The notes under the pieces were generated by a model. The model saw only the letters and a program-made list of their open reading frames with translations. It ran no database searches and was not told where the DNA came from. A stretch of DNA of 64,000 nucleotides, from assembly GCF_900176305.1 (NCBI RefSeq), contig NZ_FWXH01000013.1:1-64000 (forward strand), read 5' to 3'. The stretch is from Clostridium acidisoli DSM 12555 (GTDB lineage: Bacteria > Bacillota > Clostridia > Clostridiales > Clostridiaceae). Of this stretch, positions 56,056-63,835 are shown piece by piece (within the stretch, counting starts at the first letter, position 1; each line of letters begins with the position of its first letter). Made by a program: the position numbers and the translations under genes.

Positions 56056-56202
56056 TTAATCTTCGTATTTATCTTTTTCATGTGAATTTTTGTGATAAAT
56101 CACCATACCATTTTTATAGAAATTTATATCCCTTGATGGTGAGTTATCTGACAATGGCAAAGTTGCAATAAGAGCGATTAATAAAACAAATAACCATAAC
56201 AT
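56056..56202 (-). CDS. 48-aa small membrane protein
   Basis: A short frame starting at ATG 56202 with an excellent AAAGGAGATGG Shine-Dalgarno. The product starts MLWLFVLLIALIATLPLSDN (a signal or membrane helix) and ends in a polar, Lys/His-rich tail (YHKNSHEKDKYED). No family is recognised. The start site, terminator and codon composition favour a real gene. From 56203 to 56472 I see only AT-rich sequence. Confidence 0.6.
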   Translation of the reverse strand: MLWLFVLLIALIATLPLSDNSPSRDINFYKNGMVIYHKNSHEKDKYED

Positions 56203-56472
56203 ATAAATCCATCTCCTTTGATATGTTTCTTTATATTTATTATCTCATAAATGAAATAATAATTGCAATACTTTACATACAAGAAAGATAAATTTCATAA
56301 ACCGATAAAATTATGATGAAATATTTGCATAAATTGCCAATAACATAATGACTATACAACCATATTTTAATATATATCCTATGATTTTTTGCAAAGAGAT
56401 AATATATATCACTTATATTATAAAATTTTCATATAATATTATTATAATTAATATTTATTTTGAGGTGCTTTT

Positions 56473-56790
56473 TTGCTATATGCTGTAATACTCGCTGGTG
56501 GAAAAGGAACGAGACTTTATCCACTATCTAGAGAAAACAACCCAAAACAATTTTTAGAGATAATAAATGAAAAAAGCTTTTTAAGAAATACCGTTGACAG
56601 AATAAAGTCTATGGTGATCAAGGAAAATATATATGTTATTACTAATGAAAGTTACAAGGAGAAGATATACAGTGAATTACCAGAGATAAGCAAGGACAAT
56701 GTATTTGTGGAGCCTATAAACAAAGAGACCCCTTATTTAGTAATATAGGTTTAAGAACTGTAGCAAAAGACTAGGAGGCTAGTACAGAAT
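56473..56790 (+). pseudogene. Truncated mannose-1-phosphate guanylyltransferase (ManC-like) fragment
   Basis: TTG 56473 follows GAGGTGC and opens a frame reading LYAVILAGGKGTRLYPLSRE and NNPKQFLEIINEKSF, the start of a ManC-type nucleotidyltransferase. The family expects ~350 residues and an NKETATCIGLSAV-like continuation after EPINKET. Here a frameshift follows, and the next frame reads SNIGLRTVAKD before a stop. The gene is thus cut short at ~90 residues and then lost. The DNA to 56977 contains a 26-codon frame from ATG 56863 that I cannot assign. Confidence 0.75.
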
Positions 56791-56977
56791 AAAAGTTTAT
56801 GATATAATAATTAACGATATAATATAAAAATAAAGTTAAATGCTAAAATTGTGAGGATAAATATGTTAAGGAAATTAGTGATGAAATCACGTGGTCAAAT
56901 GATGAAGAAGGTGTTTCTAAGGCAATTTATAAGCATATATTGAATGTATAGATAAAAGTATTATGAGGAGGGTTTTA

Positions 56978-57661
56978 ATGAAAAAAATATTGCCTAATGT
57001 AAGAGCAATGAGTTTTATGATACCAATATTATTAATGGATTCAATATATGGAATCTTAAATGCTTACACAAATACCAATAGAAATTTAATAACAGCTTTG
57101 GATAGAGCAATACCATTTGTAAAAGAGTTTATAATACCATACGTAATGTGGTATCCAATGGTGCCACTAGTGTTTTTGTACATATGTTTAAAGGATAAGG
57201 AAACCTATTGTAGAATGCTTATAAGTTTGGCGGCCAGCCTTATAATATCGTATATTACATTTTTCTTTTTCCAAACTACAGTTCCAAGACCAGAACTTGT
57301 AGGAAATGATGTCTTTACAAATATTATAAGAGTATTGTATAGTGCGGACAGGCCAATTAACTGCTTCCCTAGTATACATGTAATGACTTGTTTTCTTATG
57401 ATTGAAGGTGTATGGTTTACAAAAGGTAAAAATACCAAATTTGCAGTAATCACTACGATTGTAAATGTGATTATAATATTATCAACAGTATTTATAAAAC
57501 AACATGTAGTTCTTGATGGTGTGTTTGGAATAGCTATAGCTTTTGTTACATTTGTGGTTGCTAATATATTTGTGAAAAATCAAGCTATAGAATTTTGCAG
57601 AAAAGTGTACATGCTAACAGATATAAGTAAAAGAATTAATATAGATAAAAAAGCAATGTAA
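56978..57661 (+). CDS. PAP2 superfamily phosphatase (membrane)
   Basis: A 227-aa membrane protein with about six helices. The phosphatase motifs C2 (PSIH in NCFPSIHVMTCFLM) and C3 (STVFIKQHVVLDG, with the conserved His and Asp) are present; the C1 KxxxxxxRP signature is only partly recognisable (FQTTVPRPEL). It likely dephosphorylates a lipid phosphate or pyrophosphate at the outer face of the membrane. ATG 56978 follows GAGGAGGG. The gene stands alone; ManC-like debris lies upstream. Confidence 0.85.
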   Translation: MKKILPNVRAMSFMIPILLMDSIYGILNAYTNTNRNLITALDRAIPFVKEFIIPYVMWYPMVPLVFLYICLKDKETYCRMLISLAASLIISYITFFFFQTTVPRPELVGNDVFTNIIRVLYSADRPINCFPSIHVMTCFLMIEGVWFTKGKNTKFAVITTIVNVIIILSTVFIKQHVVLDGVFGIAIAFVTFVVANIFVKNQAIEFCRKVYMLTDISKRINIDKKAM

Positions 57662-57694
57662 AATATTAAAAAATAACATGGAAAAAATAACAGT

Positions 57695-57738
57695 TCCAAG
57701 CATAATAATATTATAAGATTATTATGCTTGGAGTTTTT
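57695..57738 (+). terminator. Terminator after PAP2, overlapping the next Shine-Dalgarno
   Basis: TCCAAGCATAATAAT / ATTATTATGCTTGGA form a perfect 15-bp stem with an 8-nt loop, then GTTTTTT. The TTGGAG that would serve the small gene at 57740 lies in the 3' arm. Confidence 0.85.
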
Positions 57739-57739
57739 T

Positions 57740-57880
57740 ATGAAAAAAAATAAGATTATCTTTAATTTTTATGGTGGTAAAAAAAATTTAAGTACTATAT
57801 TAAGAGAGATAAGCAGAAGAAAAGCAAAAGATAAAAACGGTGAAGAAACAAGAAATTATGAAAATGAAATGAAATCATGA
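57740..57880 (+). CDS. 46-aa basic small protein coupled to recombinase
   Basis: ATG 57740 follows TTGGAG by 5 nt. The product begins MKKNKIIFNFYGGKKNLSTI and has ILREISRRKAKDKNGEE; it is basic and likely helical. It overlaps the serine recombinase start by 4 bp (ATGA), which argues for a real, coupled gene. The ribosome-binding site lies inside the upstream terminator hairpin, so translation may be limited on readthrough transcripts. I know no family for it. Confidence 0.5.
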   Translation: MKKNKIIFNFYGGKKNLSTILREISRRKAKDKNGEETRNYENEMKS

Positions 57881-59124
57881 GAAAACAATGGAATGTGGCA
57901 ATTTATGCAAGGGTTTCCACTGATAAAAAGGAACAACAAGAATCAATACCAGCACAGATAGATAGTCTGAAACGCTGGCTATATTCTAAGATGAAAATTG
58001 ATAAAGCATGTGATTATAAGCTAATTGATATATATGAGGATCAAGGTTTTTCGGGATCTAGCTTTCATAGAGATAGTTTTATAAGAATGAAAGAAGATGT
58101 AGATAAAAATAAGATAAATATGATTTTAACTCGTGACCTATCTAGATTTTCAAGGAATTATATAATGGCTGGTTATTACCTTGAAGAATATTTTCAGCTT
58201 AAAGGGATAAGGTTTGTTTCAGTACTTGATAATGTGGATACAATTGAGGAATATAATGACATAATACCATTTAAGAACATATTAAATGAGATGTATGTAA
58301 AGGACTGTTCTAGGAGAACAAAGGATGGAATAATGCAGAGAATGTTAAGAGGATCTTGTATATCATCAAGACCGCCATATGGGCTTAGATTTAAGACTAC
58401 ATCTATAGATAATAAAAAGCATGTTCAGTTAATTAAAGAAGATAATGGAACTGAGAAAATAGTGAAAAAAATATTTAAACTTTATTTAGATGGATATGGA
58501 TTTCAAAAAATAGCTAACTATCTAAATTTAAAACAGGTACCTCCTCCAACAAGTTCAGGGGATGGATTATGGACTAATAATACAATAAGATATATATTAA
58601 CAAATCCAAAATATGCGGGCATAATGGCACAACATAGATGGAGTAAAGTAAATTATAAGATTAAAAAGGTAGTTGAAATACCTAGAGAAGAATGGATTAT
58701 AGGAGAAAAGTATAAGGGAATTATAGATAAAAAAACTTTCGAAAAGGTTCAAAAAACTATTGCAAATAGAAAAAAGAATTATAGGTATAAAGGTGACATA
58801 CACTTGTTCTCATCTGTATTATTTTGTAATGAATGCAAAGCACCAATGTATTATAGAAAAAGTTATAAAGGGTATAAATGTAAAAATAGCCAAATTGGGG
58901 GCAAGATATGTACGGCACATTCTATAAAAGAGGAAATATTATTAGAGGAAATAAGTAAAAAAATTCAACAAGGTGTAGATAAAAAAGAGCATAAGCACAT
59001 GATAAATTTTAAAGAGTTTAAAAGGTCTGATATTGAAGAACTTGTGGATAAAATTATTGTACATGAAGACAAATTGACAGGATATAAAGAAATAAAAATA
59101 TATTTTAAATTTTCATTAGTGTGA
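57877..59124 (+). CDS. Large serine recombinase family protein
   Basis: A 415-aa site-specific recombinase. The catalytic domain begins VAIYARVSTDKKEQQESIPAQ (nucleophile Ser in RVST) and has DQGFSGSSFHRDSF and LTRDLSRFSRN. The Recombinase domain (~residues 160-270) includes PPYGLRF and WTNNTIRYILTNPKYAGIM. The zinc-ribbon region (CNECKAPMYYRKSYKGYKC) follows. It is shorter than the ~500-550 aa of phage integrases because the C-terminal coiled-coil part is reduced. No phage or transposon genes surround it in this window. Its last codons hold half of the CRP-like palindrome used by hcp. Confidence 0.92.
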   Translation: MRKQWNVAIYARVSTDKKEQQESIPAQIDSLKRWLYSKMKIDKACDYKLIDIYEDQGFSGSSFHRDSFIRMKEDVDKNKINMILTRDLSRFSRNYIMAGYYLEEYFQLKGIRFVSVLDNVDTIEEYNDIIPFKNILNEMYVKDCSRRTKDGIMQRMLRGSCISSRPPYGLRFKTTSIDNKKHVQLIKEDNGTEKIVKKIFKLYLDGYGFQKIANYLNLKQVPPPTSSGDGLWTNNTIRYILTNPKYAGIMAQHRWSKVNYKIKKVVEIPREEWIIGEKYKGIIDKKTFEKVQKTIANRKKNYRYKGDIHLFSSVLFCNECKAPMYYRKSYKGYKCKNSQIGGKICTAHSIKEEILLEEISKKIQQGVDKKEHKHMINFKEFKRSDIEELVDKIIVHEDKLTGYKEIKIYFKFSLV

Positions 59125-59135
59125 TATACATCACA
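59120..59135. promoter_or_regulatory. CRP/Fnr-type palindrome upstream of hcp
   Basis: TGTGATATACATCACA is a TGTGA-N6-TCACA palindrome, 65 bp upstream of the hcp start and overlapping the recombinase stop codon. The Crp/Fnr protein encoded at 62752-63447 has the R-E-x-x-x-R recognition residues expected for TGTGA half-sites. Confidence 0.65.
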
Positions 59136-59200
59136 GAAATTTTTATTTAATTACTATAAGATATGTTTATAAGATAATTAAATAAAGGAGATAATAAATT

Positions 59201-60532
59201 ATGAATATATTTAAAAAAGATGAAAACACATGTAATCCAATGTTTTGCTATCAATGTGAGCAAACACCAGTAGGTGGGTGTACAAAATTTGGAGTATGCG
59301 GAAAAAATCCTGATATAGCAAGTCTTCAAGATACAATAATATTTGGACTTAAAGGAGTTGCAGCTTATAGAACTCATGCAAGTGAACTTGGTAAAACTGA
59401 TCCTGAAGTTGATGCAATAGTAAATGAAGCATTGTATACAACATTAACAAATTCAAATTTCAGTTTAGAAGAAAATGTTGGTATGGCATTAAAGGTTGGA
59501 ACTGCAGCAGTTAAAGTTATGGACCTTTTAGATGGTGCACATACTTCAAAACTAGGGGTACCGGTACCTACAGTTGTAACACAAGACAAAGTAGAAGGAC
59601 ATTGTATACTAGTTACTGGACATAACCTTTATGCATTAGAAGAATTATTAAAGCAAACAGAGGGAAAAGGTATAAATATTTATACTCATTCTGAAATGCT
59701 TCCAGCTCATGGATATCCAGAACTTAAAAAATATGCTCATTTAAAAGGAAACGTTGGTAAAGCATGGTATGACCAAAGACAATTGTTTGAAAGTTTTCCA
59801 GGAGCAATACTTGGAACTACAAATTGCTTAATGCCTATAACAACAGGAAGTTATGCAGATAGATTTTGGACATATGGAACAGCTGGATTAGACGGAATTC
59901 CAAAAATAAAAAATAATGATTTTAGTCCATTAATAAGTAAAGCGCTAGAATTAGAAGTTAGAAATATAGAGTCTGATAAGACATTAACTACAGGTTTCCA
60001 TCATAATACTGTATTATCAATAGCTCCAGAAATAATTGATGCAGTTAAAGAAGGAAAAATCAAAAGATTCTTTGTTATAGCTGGTTGTGATGCTCCAACA
60101 AAAGGTAGAAATTATTATAGAGAACTTGCAGAAACACTTCCAAAGAAATGTGTAATAATGACAACTTCTTGTGGTAAGTTTAGATTTAATGATATAGACT
60201 TTGGAACAGTTCCAGGCACAGATATTCCAAGATATATTGATCTTGGACAATGTAATAATTCTGGTTCAACAGTTAAGATTGCACTAGCACTTGCAGAAGC
60301 TTTTGGATGCACAGTTAACGATTTACCATTAAGTATTGTTTTATCATGGTTTGAACAAAAAGCTGTTGCAATCCTTCTTGGATTATTCAGTCTTGGAGTT
60401 AAAAATGTATATGTAGGACCTACAGCACCTAAGTTTATAACACCAGGAGTATTAAAAGTTTTACAAGATAACTTTAGCTTAAACTTAATAAGCGGAGATG
60501 CAAAAAAAGATTTAGATGTAATGATGGGATAA
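59201..60532 (+). CDS. hcp: Hydroxylamine reductase / hybrid-cluster protein, short form
   Basis: A 443-aa hybrid-cluster protein that reduces hydroxylamine or nitric oxide-derived species. The N-terminal cysteines fit CxxC-x7-Cx5C (CYQCEQTPVGGCTKFGVC). Hybrid-cluster ligands are visible: VTGHNLYALEE (His), THSEMLPAHGYPELK (Glu), GTTNCLMP, AGCDAPTK, TTSCGKFRF, GQCNNSG and WFEQKAV (Glu and Lys). Typical class I/II enzymes have ~550 residues; about 100 are missing in the N-terminal half, where the second helical bundle lies, as in the short class III forms. AAAGGAG precedes the ATG. Confidence 0.96.
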   Translation: MNIFKKDENTCNPMFCYQCEQTPVGGCTKFGVCGKNPDIASLQDTIIFGLKGVAAYRTHASELGKTDPEVDAIVNEALYTTLTNSNFSLEENVGMALKVGTAAVKVMDLLDGAHTSKLGVPVPTVVTQDKVEGHCILVTGHNLYALEELLKQTEGKGINIYTHSEMLPAHGYPELKKYAHLKGNVGKAWYDQRQLFESFPGAILGTTNCLMPITTGSYADRFWTYGTAGLDGIPKIKNNDFSPLISKALELEVRNIESDKTLTTGFHHNTVLSIAPEIIDAVKEGKIKRFFVIAGCDAPTKGRNYYRELAETLPKKCVIMTTSCGKFRFNDIDFGTVPGTDIPRYIDLGQCNNSGSTVKIALALAEAFGCTVNDLPLSIVLSWFEQKAVAILLGLFSLGVKNVYVGPTAPKFITPGVLKVLQDNFSLNLISGDAKKDLDVMMG

Positions 60533-60540
60533 CAGAATAT

Positions 60541-60579
60541 AAAAAAAGTGTTGCAGGTAGTTTTGCAGCACTTTTTTTT
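60541..60579 (+). terminator. Terminator of hcp
   Basis: AAGTGTTGC / GCAGCACTT (one T-G pair) with a ~10-nt loop, A-run before and T-run after, so it may work in both directions. Confidence 0.85.
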
Positions 60580-60710
60580 ATATGAAAAATAAGGAAGTAG
60601 AGCATCTTCCTCAAGCAAATTTATTTGTTTTACAAAAACTTATGGTATAATTTGCATATGTATTTTCATTTAGATATGAAAGATAACATAAAAAAGGAAA
60701 GGAGAATATT

Positions 60711-61457
60711 ATGAAAAAACCAATTATAGGTATAGTAGGAAATTTGTTGATTGATCAAGGCGGCATGTTTCCTGGATATGAAAGGGCTTATGTAAACAAC
60801 GATTATGTGAAATCAGTTGAAAAAGCAGGTGGGGCACCTGTAATATTACCATTAGTTTCAGATTATGAAGTAGTAAAAATTCAAATAGAGGCTATGGACT
60901 CTATAATAATATCTGGAGGGTTTGATGTTAATCCATTAATTTATGGTGAAGAACCTTCTCAAAAACAAGGTTTCTTATGTCCTGAACGTGATGAATACGA
61001 CCTAATGGTTATTAAAGCCGCTATGGAGCTAAATAAACCTATATTAGGAATTTGCAGGGGACTACAAATTTTAAATGTAGCTTTAGGTGGAACTATGTAT
61101 CAAGATTTGTCTCAAATAGAGGGTTGCTATATTAAACATGTGCAAGAATCTAGACCAGAAGTAGCTGGACATACGGTAAAGATTGAGAAAGAAACAAAGC
61201 TTTACAGCATTTTTGGAGAAAAAATAATAACAAACAGTTTTCATCATCAAGCAATAAAGGACTTGGCACCAGGATTTAAGGTGGCTGCTAGAGCAAAAGA
61301 TGGAGTTATAGAAGCTATAGAAAAAGAAGAAGGTTTTGTTGTAGGAATTCAATGGCATCCAGAAATGATGGCAGGAAAAGATAATAAATTGATGCTAAGT
61401 TTGTTTGAAGAATTTGTAGAAGTATCAGTTAAGGGGGCTTACAATGGAAAACAATAA
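60711..61457 (+). CDS. Gamma-glutamyl-gamma-aminobutyrate hydrolase family protein (peptidase C26)
   Basis: A 248-aa class I glutamine amidotransferase-fold hydrolase. The nucleophile elbow is PILGICRGLQILNVALGGT (Cys), and the catalytic His and Glu are in VGIQWHPEMM. Family members (PuuD-like) hydrolyse gamma-glutamyl bonds, for example of gamma-glutamyl-GABA. AAGGAAAGGAG precedes the ATG. It overlaps the downstream amino-acid permease gene by 14 bp, so the two are probably used together to take up and split a gamma-glutamyl or amino-acid compound. Confidence 0.9.
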   Translation: MKKPIIGIVGNLLIDQGGMFPGYERAYVNNDYVKSVEKAGGAPVILPLVSDYEVVKIQIEAMDSIIISGGFDVNPLIYGEEPSQKQGFLCPERDEYDLMVIKAAMELNKPILGICRGLQILNVALGGTMYQDLSQIEGCYIKHVQESRPEVAGHTVKIEKETKLYSIFGEKIITNSFHHQAIKDLAPGFKVAARAKDGVIEAIEKEEGFVVGIQWHPEMMAGKDNKLMLSLFEEFVEVSVKGAYNGKQ

Positions 61458-62718
61458 AAAATTAGGACTATGGAGTATAATACTCCTTGGTATAAATGGA
61501 ATAATAGGTACAGGTATATTTCTTCTTCCAGGAAAGGCAATGAAACTTATGGGGCCTGGTAGCATTTGGGTGTATTTTTTTGATATGGCGTTAGTTATGG
61601 CCATGGCACTATGTTTTGCAGAAGTTTCAGGTATATTTAATAAAAATGGAGGGCCGTATATCTATGCAAAAGAAGCTTTTGGTGAATTTGTAGGTTTCGA
61701 AGTGGGAATTATGAAATTGGTAGTAGGCTTTATAGCTTGGGCTACTTTTGCAGTTGGATTTACTACTGCTCTATCTAATATTTGGCCAGCAGCGGCTAAT
61801 ACTGTAGTAAAAGATTCAATAGAAATAGGAATAATTATAATTTTATCAATTATAAACATATTAGGAGTTAATTTTGCAAAGAGCTTAAATAACATAATGA
61901 CTATAGCAAAGCTTGTGCCATTAGTTTTATTTATAGCTATAGGTATCTTCTTTATAAAAGGTGGAAATTTTGTACCTATGTTTCCTACTAAGGTTACTAC
62001 GGTAAGCTTTGGAGCCACAGCAATATTGATATTCTTTGCTTTCACTGGCTTTGAAGCTATAGCAGTAGCAGCAGAAGATATGGATAACCCTAAGAAAAAT
62101 GTACCTATAGCAATTATAATAGCTATGTTTTTAGTATCAGTGATATATATATTAATTCAAGCGGTATCTATAGGAACCTTAGGTTCAAAGCTTGCAGGAA
62201 GCAGTACTCCAGTAGCACAGTCAGCATCGGTATTTCTAGGAAGCTTTGGAGGGATTTTGGTTACAGCGGGCACGTTAATATCTATAGGAGGTATAAATAT
62301 GGCAGAATCTTTTATACTTCCAAGATCAGCAGTAGCATTAGCTGAAGATGGACTTCTGCCTAGAGCTTTAGCTAAAAAGAATAAATCAGGAACTCCTTAC
62401 ATAGCAATAATAGTAACTGCAGTTTTAACTATTCCTATTGCTTTATCAGGAAGTTTCACACAGCTTGCAGCAATAAGTGCCATATCAAGATTTACACAAT
62501 ATATACCAACTTGCCTTTCAGTTATAATTTTTAGAAGAAAAGGCATGAAATCTACCTTTAAAGTTCCTTTTGGTCCAATACTTCCTATACTATCTGTAGT
62601 TATTAGTTGCTGGCTTCTAACACAAGCAACTAAAGTCCAGATAACATGGGGACTTGGAGCAATAATAATAGGGATTCCATTATATTTTATAATGAAGAAA
62701 AGCAATAAGGTCAATTAA
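61444..62718 (+). CDS. APC family amino-acid permease
   Basis: A 424-aa, 12-helix transporter of the amino acid-polyamine-organocation superfamily. The TM1 substrate motif GINGIIGTGIFLLPGKAM is clear, as are the TM6 FFAFTGFEAIAVAAEDMDNPKK segment and the TM8 GGINMAESFILPRSAVALAEDG. It should import an amino acid or amine with H+ or Na+, or act as an exchanger. AAGGGGG lies before its ATG, inside the hydrolase gene. Substrate not known. Confidence 0.9.
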   Translation: MENNKKLGLWSIILLGINGIIGTGIFLLPGKAMKLMGPGSIWVYFFDMALVMAMALCFAEVSGIFNKNGGPYIYAKEAFGEFVGFEVGIMKLVVGFIAWATFAVGFTTALSNIWPAAANTVVKDSIEIGIIIILSIINILGVNFAKSLNNIMTIAKLVPLVLFIAIGIFFIKGGNFVPMFPTKVTTVSFGATAILIFFAFTGFEAIAVAAEDMDNPKKNVPIAIIIAMFLVSVIYILIQAVSIGTLGSKLAGSSTPVAQSASVFLGSFGGILVTAGTLISIGGINMAESFILPRSAVALAEDGLLPRALAKKNKSGTPYIAIIVTAVLTIPIALSGSFTQLAAISAISRFTQYIPTCLSVIIFRRKGMKSTFKVPFGPILPILSVVISCWLLTQATKVQITWGLGAIIIGIPLYFIMKKSNKVN

Positions 62719-62726
62719 AAATTAAA

Positions 62727-62767
62727 AATGAAGAATGATGAATGTATTCCATCATTCTTCATTTTTA
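62727..62767. terminator. Bidirectional terminator between permease and Crp/Fnr gene
   Basis: AATGAAGAATGATG / CATCATTCTTCATT form a perfect stem (loop of 9 nt) with T-runs both ways. The Crp/Fnr TGA stop (62752-62754) is inside the right arm. Confidence 0.9.
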
Positions 62768-63447
62768 TTACTTAACTTTTTAAAATTCTCAGTATCTATT
62801 ATAATAATTTTTTTTGAATTAGTTTCTATAAAGCCATCTCGCTTTAAATCTGCAATAATTCTACTTACAGTCTCTCTAGTAGTACCAACCATATCTGCAA
62901 TGTCCTGGCGTGTAATATTCATGTTGATTTCAATACCATTGTTTGTAACTATTCCATGACTAGAAGATAAATCAATAAGCACATTTGTAACTCTTACAAA
63001 AGTATCTGAAAAGGCCATATCTTTTATTGTGCTTTGAGATTTATATAGTCTTTTGTTTAAAAGCTTAATTATTTGAAGAGCTAGAGAAGTATTTTTTAAA
63101 ATCAGTTTTTCTATGTCTTTATTTAATATCATGCCTATTTGGCTTTCCTCTAGCACCATGGCTGTTGCAGGATAATTTATGTCATTGAAAAGTGTTACTT
63201 CAGCAAAAATGGAGCCTTCTTCTAATATGTTCAAAGTTATATCTCTTCCATCAAAAGAAGTTTTAAAAATCTTAACTTTCCCTGATTTTACAAAGAAAAA
63301 GGCATCACCTTTATCATATTCATGAAATATTACAGAACCTTTTTTATAGATTTTAACAACTTGAAGTTTTAATATATTTAATAGAACATCTTCTGAAAGT
63401 TTAGAGAAGATGGGTATTTTCTTTAAAAGTTCTATTGATTCTTCCAT
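62752..63447 (-). CDS. Crp/Fnr family transcriptional regulator (HcpR candidate)
   Basis: A 231-aa protein with an N-terminal cyclic-nucleotide-binding-type beta roll (residues ~12-130; FHEYDKGDAFFFVKSGKVKI) and a C-terminal helix-turn-helix with GTTRETVSRIIADLKRDGFI (~188-207). The Arg-Glu and following Arg match the residues by which CRP reads TGTGA. No N-terminal cysteine cluster as in Fnr is seen. GAAGGAAGTGA precedes the ATG on the minus strand. A TGTGA-N6-TCACA site before hcp suggests a role like HcpR in nitrosative-stress response (inference). Confidence 0.9.
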   Translation of the reverse strand: MEESIELLKKIPIFSKLSEDVLLNILKLQVVKIYKKGSVIFHEYDKGDAFFFVKSGKVKIFKTSFDGRDITLNILEEGSIFAEVTLFNDINYPATAMVLEESQIGMILNKDIEKLILKNTSLALQIIKLLNKRLYKSQSTIKDMAFSDTFVRVTNVLIDLSSSHGIVTNNGIEINMNITRQDIADMVGTTRETVSRIIADLKRDGFIETNSKKIIIIDTENFKKLSNKNEE

Positions 63448-63514
63448 TGAATCACTTCCTTCTTTAATAATAGTAGATTTTTAGATGATTAAAGGTTATT
63501 CAATATAGTAATAA

Positions 63515-63689
63515 ATTGCGAAGCATTGGGTGAAGGGTTTTCCGTGGGAAAAGGCTATGGATTTATCCATAAACACTTCACCTTTTATCCGCGCCTAGCA
63601 GGGATAAAACCCATAACCTCGCCATTTGGCGACCCTTCATCTTTTAACTTGTTAAGCAATCGTTAAAACCCTTCACCTTGCTTCGCAAT
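63515..63689. repeat. Structured inverted-repeat element, copy 2
   Basis: Terminal repeats ATTGCGAAGCA (63515-63525) and TGCTTCGCAAT (63679-63689). Internal hairpins include TTTTCCgtgGGAAAA, TTTATCC...GGATAAA, TCGCCatttGGCGA and TTTTAAC...GTTAAAA, separated by AAACCC(T/A)T(C/A)ACC spacers. It matches copy 1 (25081-25616) module by module, and several stems differ by paired changes. It is non-coding. From 63690 to 63835 only AT-rich leader is seen. Confidence 0.8.
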
Positions 63690-63835
63690 CTCTTTATATT
63701 ATGAACTTAAATATCATCTAGCTAACAATCTAAATTATATAATATATGATTAGTTTTTTAAATAATAAAGATGTTATAATATAGACAATATAAAAATTAA
63801 ATTATATATCATTATAATGTTTTGGAGATACACTT

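Noticed and set aside
62735-62959. A 74-aa + strand frame opposite the Crp/Fnr gene.
   Set aside because: It starts inside the bidirectional terminator, lacks a Shine-Dalgarno and is antisense to a clear family member.
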